This document shows positions 1 to 7,177 of a stretch of DNA of 12,489 nt, one piece after another. The notes beneath the pieces were generated by a model that was not told the origin of the DNA, did not search any database, and was given only the letters and a program-made list of their open reading frames with translations. The first letter of the stretch is position 1. Each line of letters begins with the position of its first letter. The DNA is from Thermodesulfobacteriota bacterium (GTDB taxonomy: Bacteria > Desulfobacterota > DSM-4660 > Desulfatiglandales > Desulfatiglandaceae), in contig JANQDY010000022.1 of NCBI GenBank assembly GCA_028278625.1, positions 1-12,489 of the forward strand, written 5' to 3'. The position numbers and the translations under genes were made by a program.

Positions 1-355
1 CCATGACCTGCCCGACCAAATGCCACCCCAGCCCTCCGGGCTGGCGATCCTCCCAACCGGAATCCAGATCCGGCGCCTCTACGGATGCAGGATTGAAAAA
101 AGGGGCCTTGTCCCGAATTTCCAGTACGATTTCTTCATCTCTCAGGCAGAGATCCACCTCAATGGGGCCCGGCGTGCCTTCCCCGTAACCGTGCTGAAGG
201 ACGTTCATGCAAATCTCCTCCAGCGCCAACTTCACATCAAAGAGGACGGATGCCGGAATCCCTCTGCGGCGGCAGACACGTTCCACACGCTCGAGCAGCG
301 TGGTGATGTCTCCGACGGTCAGGGGGTCCATAACGATGTGGTGGTCAAGACCCAT
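1..355 (-). CDS. RsbW/SpoIIAB-like anti-sigma factor ATPase, partial (C-terminus off the left edge)
   Basis: Small GHKL-fold ATPase of the kind that binds a sigma factor and phosphorylates a STAS-domain antagonist in partner switching. Reading leftward from the ATG at 355, 118 codons are visible. They show an N-box (LALEEICMNVLQHGY, E47 and N51), a G1-type box (IRDKAPFFNP, D82; family members often have D-x-G-x-P-F) and a GGLG box (G107-G110) near the edge. Family members are usually about 130-160 residues, so only the tail should be missing. The start is supported by AGGAG (complement of 365-369) nine bases upstream, and an in-frame stop lies further upstream. The long rightward frames over this stretch are shadows. 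No STAS or PP2C partner is visible; it could lie to the left. The protein could instead be a generic HATPase_c_2 regulator. Family assignment is good; the target is unknown. Confidence 0.88.
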   Translation of the reverse strand, partial: MGLDHHIVMDPLTVGDITTLLERVERVCRRRGIPASVLFDVKLALEEICMNVLQHGYGEGTPGPIEVDLCLRDEEIVLEIRDKAPFFNPASVEAPDLDSGWEDRQPGGLGWHLVGQVM

Positions 356-498
356 AAGCGAAAGCTCCTGCCATGCGGAAGGGAGGTTTCGTCCAAATCA
401 CGGTCAAGTTCATGGGCCGAAAAGCGCCATGGCAAATCACTTTGCCCCCCACCTCCCAGACTTGGAGACAGAAGAACCCTTTTCTCACCTGTTCCCAT

Positions 499-528
499 AC
501 TGTATGAGGAAATCCCGCTGCAGGTCAA
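499..528 (-). promoter_or_regulatory. Candidate sigma70-type promoter for the anti-sigma gene
   Basis: On the minus strand TTGACC (complement of 523-528) is followed after 18 bases by TACAGT (complement of 499-504), about 140 bases before the start codon at 355. A short palindrome, CATAC-T-GTATG (496-506), overlaps the -10 element. The -35 is a good match and the -10 only moderate, so this is tentative. Confidence 0.3.
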
Positions 529-664
529 GTGTAAATCTCATGCCAATAAATGCCCCACGGTGATTTTGTTCTGCGAAACAACATTCGGCATCACAAGCCG
601 AACCCCCGGCCAAGCCGATAATAACGCTCTACCTGGAACACTTTCCGGATCGAACAAATTTAGC

Positions 665-715
665 GTGACAAATGCCCTTGACTTCACTGCACCAGTGAAA
701 TATGATTTTTGTCAC
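665..715. repeat. Two nested inverted repeats around the rightward promoter (candidate operator)
   Basis: The inner repeat is TTCACTG (683-689), CAC, CAGTGAA (693-699), a perfect 7-bp-arm palindrome. The outer repeat is GTGACAAA (665-672) and TTTGTCAC (708-715), perfect 8-bp arms. Their centres fall at 691 and 690, so they are almost concentric. The inner one occupies the 17-base spacer of the promoter at 678-706 and the outer arms flank its -35 and -10. This is the geometry of a dimeric repressor or activator site, though a cruciform or RNA hairpin is also possible. It resembles no operator I know, and no transcription-factor gene is in the window. Confidence 0.5.
678..706 (+). promoter_or_regulatory. 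Probable sigma70-type promoter for the rightward operon
   Basis: TTGACT (678-683) and TATGAT (701-706) are separated by exactly 17 bases, and each hexamer matches the housekeeping consensus at five of six positions. Initiation would be expected near 713, leaving a leader of about 250 bases before the ATG at 963. It is the best promoter match I found by eye on this strand of the gap. A weaker TAAGAT at 919-924, without a good -35, is an alternative closer to the gene. Confidence 0.55.
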
Positions 716-962
716 TTTACTTTCATTGTTTGTTGGATAGACCGGTTCTTTTTTGGGGATCTGGCAGACCAATTACCCCACGGTTTCAAACATGCAGGCC
801 TTCTTGCGGGAGGGCCACTGGATCTGAATCATTCTTCTGCGTGCCAATTATTTTAGAAATTTAATGCCCGAATACCAAGTGTAACCGTAGTTTCGTTTAG
901 TCTGGCGTTTTTATTTCATAAGATGCTTCAATAGCCTTTCCCATTGAAGAGATGGTTTCGTT

Positions 963-2471
963 ATGAACGCAGAAAAGCAAACCATACTGATCGTTGACGA
1001 TGAATCCATAAACATCGACATTCTGGTCAGCACCTTAGGTGACGATTATAAGCTCCTGTGCGCTCTCAACGGCCGGCAAGCCCTTGAACTGGTCAGGGAA
1101 AACAACCCTGATCTGATTCTGCTGGATATCATGATGCCGGAGATGGATGGTTGGCAGGTATGCGATGCCATTAAATCCGACCCTCACACGGCCCACGTTC
1201 CCATCATCTTTATCAGCGCTCTGTATGAATCGGATGACAAGGTAAAGGCTTTTTCCAGCGGTGCGGTCGATTATATCACCAAACCGTTCTGCATAAACGA
1301 GGTGAAAGCCCGAATCAACACCCATTTGGGTTTGCAGAACGCCATGCTGCGGTTGGAGCAGAAGAACCTGACCCTGGAGAAGCTGTATCGGGAACTCAGG
1401 GAAAATCAGCGCCAACTGAAGGCGTCCCAACAGGAATTGATCGATTCCGCGAAAATGGCCTCCCTTGGGGTCCTGTCGGCCGGTATCGCCCACGAAATAA
1501 ACAACGGCATCACCGTCATTGATCGGAGTTTTGATGCGGTCGTTGAAAATAATTCCGGGTTCATCAGTACTTATAAGGATGTATTGCATTCTCTCAGCCC
1601 GGAAAACAGACGCGACGTGGCGGACATGGCATCGGGGATACTCGCTTCGGCCCAGGGTCAATTACCCCTCGACACCGACATCATTCGTAAGAACGGATCA
1701 GGCATCCGGAACATGCTTGCGTCAAAAGGCGTAAACGTCTCCATCATGGAATCAAAGAAACTGGCTGCGTGCGGCTTTAACGAACGGAATATTCAAGAAT
1801 TATACCACCTGTTGGGAACGGACCATGCGCAACTGATTATCAAGTTCTTTCACATCAACTATTCCATGGGAAACGCACTCCAGAACGTCGCCATTGGCAA
1901 AGACAGGATCAAGTCCATTGTGGGCGCCATCAAGGAATACGCGCATCCCGGTGATGCCGAAAAAACGCACATCGATGTCAATCTCACCATCGATAAAGTC
2001 CTCCATTTAATGGAAAACCAAACCAAATACGGGATCGAAATCATAAAAGACTATAACCCGGGTCTCCCGAAACTGGTTTTTAAGGAGGACCAGTTTTATG
2101 AGATCCTGACAAATATCATCAACAACGCGGTGCAGGCGATGGGCGGCGTCGGCAAAATAACCATTGCCACCGAAACCAGGCTTTCAGAGGGGAATCGGTA
2201 CATCAGCGTTAAGATCGCCGACACCGGGCCCGGCATTCCCGACGAAATATTGGACAAGGTCTTCGATCCGTTCTTTACCACCAAACGGGTCGGTGAGGGA
2301 ACAGGCCTTGGATTATGGATCGTTAACAAAATCATGAGGGGCTATAATGGAAAATTACTGGTCCAAAACGGCAATGGAGGAGCTGTTTTTGACCTGTTGT
2401 TCAACACGGGAGACGTAACAAAAAGGGATCCGGACGAAGCGGAATTATCATTAAATGATGCAAGGGCTTAA
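963..2471 (+). CDS. Receiver-domain histidine kinase (REC-DHp-HATPase), soluble
   Basis: A 502-residue cytoplasmic two-component protein whose input is a receiver, so another kinase probably controls it. The receiver (about 7-125) has D12/D13, phospho-acceptor D55 in [12 protein letters not shown]85 and K107-P108. A coiled coil (about 126-160) leads to the H-box [15 protein letters not shown] with H177. The ATPase domain has an N-box (E380, N384, N388), G1 DTGPG from D420, the F-box FDPFFTTK and G2 GEGTGLGL from 444. E178-x-x-N181 after the histidine is the arrangement linked to phosphatase activity, so it may both add and remove phosphate. About 134 residues separate H177 from the second DHp-like helix ([10 protein letters not shown], from 311), much longer than a standard HisKA hairpin. 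There is no TM segment and no DNA-binding domain. The start has only a weak site (GAAGAGA, 946-952); no better in-frame start fits the receiver. It is first in the operon; the next gene begins 36 bases on. Confidence 0.9.
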   Translation: MNAEKQTILIVDDESINIDILVSTLGDDYKLLCALNGRQALELVRENNPDLILLDIMMPEMDGWQVCDAIKSDPHTAHVPIIFISALYESDDKVKAFSSGAVDYITKPFCINEVKARINTHLGLQNAMLRLEQKNLTLEKLYRELRENQRQLKASQQELIDSAKMASLGVLSAGIAHEINNGITVIDRSFDAVVENNSGFISTYKDVLHSLSPENRRDVADMASGILASAQGQLPLDTDIIRKNGSGIRNMLASKGVNVSIMESKKLAACGFNERNIQELYHLLGTDHAQLIIKFFHINYSMGNALQNVAIGKDRIKSIVGAIKEYAHPGDAEKTHIDVNLTIDKVLHLMENQTKYGIEIIKDYNPGLPKLVFKEDQFYEILTNIINNAVQAMGGVGKITIATETRLSEGNRYISVKIADTGPGIPDEILDKVFDPFFTTKRVGEGTGLGLWIVNKIMRGYNGKLLVQNGNGGAVFDLLFNTGDVTKRDPDEAELSLNDARA

Positions 2472-2507
2472 ACTTCAATTCCCGAGGCGTTCCAACAGGA
2501 GGAAAAA

Positions 2508-3572
2508 ATGACCATATCGAATATCATTTGCATAGACGACGAGCGGCCTGTATTGAGCAATTTTGTTTCAGACATAGAATCGGCGGCAGACGCTTTTGGT
2601 GACAAATACGGCACGGAAATCAACATTGAGGCCTGCCTTTCCGGTCAGGAGTGCCTTGACTTCGTCAAGGAATGCGACCGGAAGGGCGAAGATGTTTCCT
2701 GCATCGTTACCGATATCAGAATGCCCGGCATGACCGGTGATGAATTGCTCTACAAACTGTTGGACACCCATCCCAAAGCCGGCAAAATTATCGTCACGGG
2801 GTTCTCCGACCTGGAAAAGACCCTCGATACGGTCAAACAGGATTTACAACTGATAAGGTACCTCAAAAAACCGTATGATCCCGTCACCCTCCGTATGTCC
2901 GTGGCCAAAGCCCTCGATTTCTTCTATCGAGACAGAAGCCCCGTCATATCGGAATACGGCTATACGTTCAAAGAGGTCGAGACGGCTTATGAATTGGAGC
3001 AGTTTTTCAAATTGGCCTATGACGTCTATACCAGCGAAAAAATCATTGCGCCGGACCGGTTGACCGAAGACGAGAATAGCAAGAAACAGATGTATGATGA
3101 CTGGGATTTCAGGGCCGATACCCGGCATTTCATGGCCCTCAAGGATGGCCGGGCCGTTGGCATTGTGCGGATAAATTTTAACGATATTCCCGTCGACAAC
3201 TATATGGGCTCCGATGATGCGGTTCAATTGACCGGCAAACATCAGGTGGGCAAGACCAAAACCGAAGTCTCCCAGCTTGTGATCCAACGGGAATACAGGA
3301 GCATTGAACTGCTGATGGGACTTTTCAGATTCGTGTACAACATGTTGTCGGATGCGGAAGATGTGTACATAACAAGCCTCGAACGCTATGACTCCTTTTT
3401 GTCGACCCTGGGCGCCACCAAAATCGGGGAGTTCTACTTTGACAGACTGAACAATTACTATTCCGTTCACCACCTCTATCTGCCGACTTTCAAAGACGAC
3501 CCTGAGTCCCTGGTGGCAAACGGTCTCAACTTAACCCTGAGGAAGATGCTTCTACAACCGCTTCCCCGATAG
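2508..3572 (+). CDS. Response regulator with FeeM/LuxI-like N-acyltransferase output domain
   Basis: A 354-residue fusion. The N-terminal receiver (about 5-140) has D10/D11, phospho-acceptor D69 in VTDIRMPGMTG, T97 and K121-P122. The C-terminal part (about 145-340) is not DNA-binding. It resembles the GNAT-fold acyl-amino-acid and acyl-homoserine-lactone synthase group: FRADTRHFMAL (201-211), an acidic stretch leading to the core strand; GRAVGIVRI ending near R221; and TEVSQLVIQREYR (252-264), matching the E-x-S-R-x-x-V block that positions the acyl donor, with Q256 where Arg is usual. FeeM enzymes join an acyl chain from acyl-ACP to an amino acid. I infer that phosphorylation gates such a reaction; the substrate is unknown. 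The start is firm: AGGAGG (2497-2502) with a five-base spacer. It sits between two kinases and upstream of a PUFA-type synthase, a possible acyl source. The acyltransferase call rests on motif resemblance, not a search. Confidence 0.75.
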   Translation: MTISNIICIDDERPVLSNFVSDIESAADAFGDKYGTEINIEACLSGQECLDFVKECDRKGEDVSCIVTDIRMPGMTGDELLYKLLDTHPKAGKIIVTGFSDLEKTLDTVKQDLQLIRYLKKPYDPVTLRMSVAKALDFFYRDRSPVISEYGYTFKEVETAYELEQFFKLAYDVYTSEKIIAPDRLTEDENSKKQMYDDWDFRADTRHFMALKDGRAVGIVRINFNDIPVDNYMGSDDAVQLTGKHQVGKTKTEVSQLVIQREYRSIELLMGLFRFVYNMLSDAEDVYITSLERYDSFLSTLGATKIGEFYFDRLNNYYSVHHLYLPTFKDDPESLVANGLNLTLRKMLLQPLPR

Positions 3573-3614
3573 ACAGTTGCTCCTTTGCGGCTTCCCGTTG
3601 ACTTGGAGGGCTCC

Positions 3615-6600
3615 ATGAATCTCATATCCAGGATTGAGCCAACCCTCGGCCCTCTCGAAAACGACTATCGATCCTACTTTTTGGAAAAGGACGCCAAGTT
3701 CAGCCAAATCGCAGTGGCGACGTTTGTCGTTTTCATCGCCCTGTTGATTCGCAATGACTACGCTTTCTTCGGAAATTCCGAACAGTTCTGGCGCCTGGCG
3801 TTTTGCAGATTCGCTATCGTGACGGTGGGCCTGGTCACAATCCTTGTTCTCAGAAGAAGCAGGAACATCGCGACCATCGATACCATCAGCACCATCTTTC
3901 TTTTTGTGATAGGACTGGGTGTAAACTATATAGACACCACAAGACCCGTTTCATTCGGAATGAACGTCTTCTGGGATCTGGTTGTGATATGCAGCATGTA
4001 TGTACTTTTCAAGCATCGTCTGGTGTTTCGTCTCCCTCCCGCCCTCGTGTTTTCAACCCTCGTGATCGTCAACACATTTGTTCAGGTCGGCGTACAAAAC
4101 TTCAAGATATCCTATTCCATCCTCCTCATGGTGCTTGCCATGAACGCTTTGGGATTGATCTTCAGCACCAGTCTGAATCGCATGCGGCGGATGATGTTTA
4201 AGGCCATGTCGGAGAGCAAAGCGTCCGAGAAGTCATTGCGAGAGAGCAAACGCTTGATGGGCGAGCTCGTTTCTTTTCTTCCGGACCCCACGTTCGCCAT
4301 CGACATGGACGGCAAAGTGGTCATCTGGAACAAGGCCATCGAGAACATGACGGGCATCAAAGCCGGTGACATGGTGGGGAAAGGCGACTATGAATATGCC
4401 GTTCCCTTTTACGGAGAAAGACGTCCCATTCTGGCCGACCTGGTTCTCGACAGAAACAGGGAGGTTGAAAAGCGGTACGTGCATTTCAGTAACGTGGCGG
4501 AGAATACCCTTGTATCGGAATCATATCATCAAAACGGCGCGTACATCTGGGCCACGGCCTCACCCCTTTACAATTCCCAAGGGGAAATCGTCGGCGCCGT
4601 GGAATCCATCAAGGACATCACCGACCGTAAACGGAGCGAGGAACAATTCAAGGCCCTGTACAAGGCATCCAAGGAAACCCAGGAGCGCTATCAATCGCTC
4701 CTTGAATCCACCCTTGACCCCATCGTTACCTATGACCTGGAAGGGCACGTTACATACGTGAACAACGCCTTTATTGAGAATTTCGGATGGACCAAGAAAG
4801 AGCTGATAGATGGCGTGCCATACACGCCCGATTCCGAAAAAGAGGTGACCTACCGAAACGTCATGAAGGTGGTCCGTGAGGGTGTCGCGTTGAGGGACTT
4901 TGAGACCAAAAGGCTGACAAAGGGCGGTACCCTGGTCCACGTGAGCATCAGCGCGTCCCGGTTTAACGACCACGAAGGCGGGCCCGCGGGAATGCTGGTG
5001 ATTCTTCGGGACATCAGTGAGCGAAAACGGTCGGAGAAGGAACTGGCCGAAGCCCTCGAGACGGCCAGACAACTTCGAGACGAAGCGGAAGCGGCCAACA
5101 GTGCCAAGAGCGAATTCGTGGCCAACATGAGCCACGAGATCAGAACCCCCATGAACGCCATCATCGGCCTTACCGATCTGGCCCTCAGACTGGAACTCCA
5201 ACCGAAGTTGAGAGACTATCTGAGAAAAATACGCAACTCCTCCCATGCGCTTTTAGGGATCATCAACGACATCCTCGATTTTTCCAAGATAGAAGCCGGG
5301 AAACTGGAACTGGAGTCGGTGCCGTTCAATGTGCGCGACGTCATCACCCGCGCCAGCGACATCATCTGTGCAAACCAATCAAGCCAGGGCCTTGAATTTA
5401 TGATTTCCGTCGACGCTGATATTCCCGACGGTCTTCTGGGCGATCCTTTGCGGTTGGAGCAAATTCTCATCAACCTGGCCAGCAACGCGGTGAAATTCAC
5501 TCCGGAAGGGGAGGTCCTGCTCAAGGTGGAACGTGCGGACAGGGCTCCGGACATGGTGAATCTGAAGTTTTCGGTCAGGGATACCGGCATCGGCATCACC
5601 AAAGACAAGCTTTTTTCTCTGTTCAATCCTTTTACCCAGGCAGACGGCTCCACTACGAGACGGTTCGGCGGGTCGGGTCTGGGTCTCACCATCTGCAGGC
5701 GACTGGTCGACATGATGGGGGGGGAAATTCTGGTGGAGAGCAAACCGGGCGAGGGGAGCACCTTCCGGTTCCAACTTGGATTCCGCCTGGCCGGAAAAGA
5801 CCGACCGGTCCAATTCCCCACACCCGTCGACATTCGGGGAACACGTGTCCTGATTGTTGATGACAACAGAACGTCCCGGGAGATACTTTTGGATATGGTG
5901 ATGTCTTTCTCTTTTGAGGGCGTGGCCGTCGATTCCGGAGAGAAGGCCATGGAAGCGTTAATCACCGCCGAGATGGGGGAAACATACGACCTGGTGCTGC
6001 TCGATTTGAGAATGCCGGGCATTGACGGCGTTGAAACGGCCCGGAGAATTGCAGGGGAAAAGCGGTTGAGGGATCGAATGCCCAGAATCATCATGGTTAC
6101 GGCCTTCGGCACGGATGAAACCAGAAATGCGGCCAAAAAAGTGCCCATTGACGGATTTCTCAACAAGCCGGTGCAACCGTCCCTGCTTTTTGACGCCATC
6201 ATGAACGCCCTGGGGAAGACCATTCCGAGAATCTCCAGTGATGCCCGGGCAAAAGCTTCGGAAACCCTGGAAGCCGAGAGCCTCAAGGGGACCCGCATCC
6301 TCATCGCCGAAGATAACGAAATCAATCAGGAGGTGGCCAAGGAGATCCTGGAGGGAGCAGGGGCCCGGGTCGAAATCGCGTGGAACGGAAAAGAGGCGGT
6401 GAAGGCCGTCCATGAAAAAGAATTCGACGCCGTGCTGATGGACATCCAAATGCCGGAAATGGACGGATATGAGGCGACCCGCATCATCCGGTCGGATGCC
6501 CGTTTCAAGGATCTTCCCATCATCGCCATGACGGCTCACGCCATGGCGGGAGATCGAGAGAAATGCCTCAATGCGGGCATGAACGATCATGTTCCAAAGC

Positions 6601-7076
6601 CGATCAACATAAAACACCTCTTTCCGACGCTCGGCAAATGGGTCGCGCCGAAATCCGTGCCCCTTAAGAAGACCGCCGAATCGGATCCCCCGGAAACAAA
6701 GACCACCGGCGAGACATCGTGGGAGGCGTTGGAGGGCTTTGACGTGGAAGAAGCGCTGGATCGATTGGGTGTTGTGTGGCCGGTGCTGCGGAAACTGCTC
6801 CTCAAATTCCGTTCCAATCATTGCAGCACCCTTGAGCATCTGATTTCAGCACTCGATAGCGGCGATACCGAGACGGCCAGGCGCCTTGCCCACAGCGTCA
6901 AGGGGATGAGTGCCAATCTGGGCGCCACCGAGCTCCATGTGGCGGCGGCGGATCTTGAATCGAACATCAAGGATGGATCTTCCGACCGGAGGGAGGTCCA
7001 TCTGGAAAGGTTCGCCAATGCCTTTGATCATGTCATGCGCGGGCTATCGTCGCTGACGCCGCCGGCTGAAACATGA
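3615..7076 (+). CDS. Membrane hybrid sensor histidine kinase (6TM-PAS-PAS-HK-REC-REC-HPt)
   Basis: A 1153-residue inner-membrane sensor with a complete phosphorelay. Six hydrophobic segments lie near residues 31-46, 61-79, 91-106, 117-132, 140-160 and 166-187. Two PAS domains follow (about 215-338 and 355-470), each ending in a DIT/S-D/E-RKRSE linker, then a coiled coil. The kinase core has H507 in MSHEIRTPMNAI, N-box N620/N624, G1 D656 in DTGIGI and G2 FGGSGLGL (684-691). REC1 (about 741-868) has D749/D750 and acceptor D797. REC2 (about 892-1008) has E899/D900 and acceptor D943. The HPt (about 1043-1135) has H1093 in LAHSVKGMSANLGA. The likely path is H507 to a receiver aspartate to H1093, then to the free receivers of the two genes upstream. 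I chose ATG 3615, with GGAGG (3605-3609) five bases before it, over an in-frame TTG at 3585. The ligand is unknown. Its TGA overlaps a downstream ATG. Confidence 0.93.
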   Translation: MNLISRIEPTLGPLENDYRSYFLEKDAKFSQIAVATFVVFIALLIRNDYAFFGNSEQFWRLAFCRFAIVTVGLVTILVLRRSRNIATIDTISTIFLFVIGLGVNYIDTTRPVSFGMNVFWDLVVICSMYVLFKHRLVFRLPPALVFSTLVIVNTFVQVGVQNFKISYSILLMVLAMNALGLIFSTSLNRMRRMMFKAMSESKASEKSLRESKRLMGELVSFLPDPTFAIDMDGKVVIWNKAIENMTGIKAGDMVGKGDYEYAVPFYGERRPILADLVLDRNREVEKRYVHFSNVAENTLVSESYHQNGAYIWATASPLYNSQGEIVGAVESIKDITDRKRSEEQFKALYKASKETQERYQSLLESTLDPIVTYDLEGHVTYVNNAFIENFGWTKKELIDGVPYTPDSEKEVTYRNVMKVVREGVALRDFETKRLTKGGTLVHVSISASRFNDHEGGPAGMLVILRDISERKRSEKELAEALETARQLRDEAEAANSAKSEFVANMSHEIRTPMNAIIGLTDLALRLELQPKLRDYLRKIRNSSHALLGIINDILDFSKIEAGKLELESVPFNVRDVITRASDIICANQSSQGLEFMISVDADIPDGLLGDPLRLEQILINLASNAVKFTPEGEVLLKVERADRAPDMVNLKFSVRDTGIGITKDKLFSLFNPFTQADGSTTRRFGGSGLGLTICRRLVDMMGGEILVESKPGEGSTFRFQLGFRLAGKDRPVQFPTPVDIRGTRVLIVDDNRTSREILLDMVMSFSFEGVAVDSGEKAMEALITAEMGETYDLVLLDLRMPGIDGVETARRIAGEKRLRDRMPRIIMVTAFGTDETRNAAKKVPIDGFLNKPVQPSLLFDAIMNALGKTIPRISSDARAKASETLEAESLKGTRILIAEDNEINQEVAKEILEGAGARVEIAWNGKEAVKAVHEKEFDAVLMDIQMPEMDGYEATRIIRSDARFKDLPIIAMTAHAMAGDREKCLNAGMNDHVPKPINIKHLFPTLGKWVAPKSVPLKKTAESDPPETKTTGETSWEALEGFDVEEALDRLGVVWPVLRKLLLKFRSNHCSTLEHLISALDSGDTETARRLAHSVKGMSANLGATELHVAAADLESNIKDGSSDRREVHLERFANAFDHVMRGLSSLTPPAET
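5717..5724 (+). repeat. G8 homopolymer in the hybrid kinase ATPase domain
   Basis: Eight consecutive G within the codons for the MMGGEIL stretch, just after the G2 box. The frame is intact. Such a run can slip in replication or be miscalled in sequencing; either would truncate the receivers and HPt. Confidence 0.6.
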
Positions 7077-7153
7077 AAAGCCTCATGGAGGGAATCGAAA
7101 AGCAGATGTCGCGTTACGATTTGGAGGATGCCCCGGGAGAATCGATAAAATGA
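7073..7153 (+). CDS. Doubtful 26-residue ORF coupled to the hybrid kinase stop
   Basis: The start codon overlaps the kinase stop as ATGA (7073-7076), the classic coupled arrangement. The predicted peptide starts MKSLMEGIEKQMSRYDLED, is hydrophilic and charged, and ends 24 bases before the pfaD start. It has no ribosome site of its own and no recognisable motif. It may be a leader that maintains ribosome traffic into pfaD, or a chance ORF. Confidence 0.22.
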   Translation: MKSLMEGIEKQMSRYDLEDAPGESIK

Positions 7154-7177
7154 AACCATGGATAGGGAGGTATGATG

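Larger units (their letters stand above)
356..962. other. Divergent intergenic region, about 600 bases without a gene
   Basis: This gap separates the leftward anti-sigma gene from the rightward signalling/lipid operon. A rightward frame stays open across much of it (to 856), but its translation has no recognisable motif, starts antisense to the anti-sigma gene and has no ribosome site. The useful contents are a candidate leftward promoter (499-528), a strong rightward promoter candidate (678-706) and nested inverted repeats (665-715). If the rightward promoter is used, the leader to the first start codon is about 250 bases; I see no recognisable riboswitch or terminator in it. No tRNA or CRISPR unit is apparent. 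Confidence 0.7.

Noticed and set aside
683..712. Hairpin followed by a T run as an intrinsic terminator
   Set aside because: The stem is only 7 bp and A+T-rich, the T run starts 7 bases after it, and no rightward gene ends upstream. An operator inside a promoter explains it better.
20..856. Rightward 278-codon open frame
   Set aside because: Its first half is antisense to the clear anti-sigma ATPase, it has no ribosome site, and the translation shows no family motif.
356..962. CRISPR array, tRNA, mobile element ends or sigma54 promoter in the gap
   Set aside because: I found no regular repeats, no cloverleaf, no transposase remnants and no TGGCAC-N5-TTGC-type pair by eye.
3585..3614. Ten-codon N-terminal extension of the hybrid kinase from a TTG
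   Set aside because: The ATG at 3615 has GGAGG at a five-base spacing; the TTG has no comparable site.
5216..6325. Leftward 369-codon open frame
   Set aside because: It lies wholly opposite the kinase core and REC1 of the hybrid kinase, whose motifs are unambiguous; its Ser/Arg-rich translation is a typical shadow.
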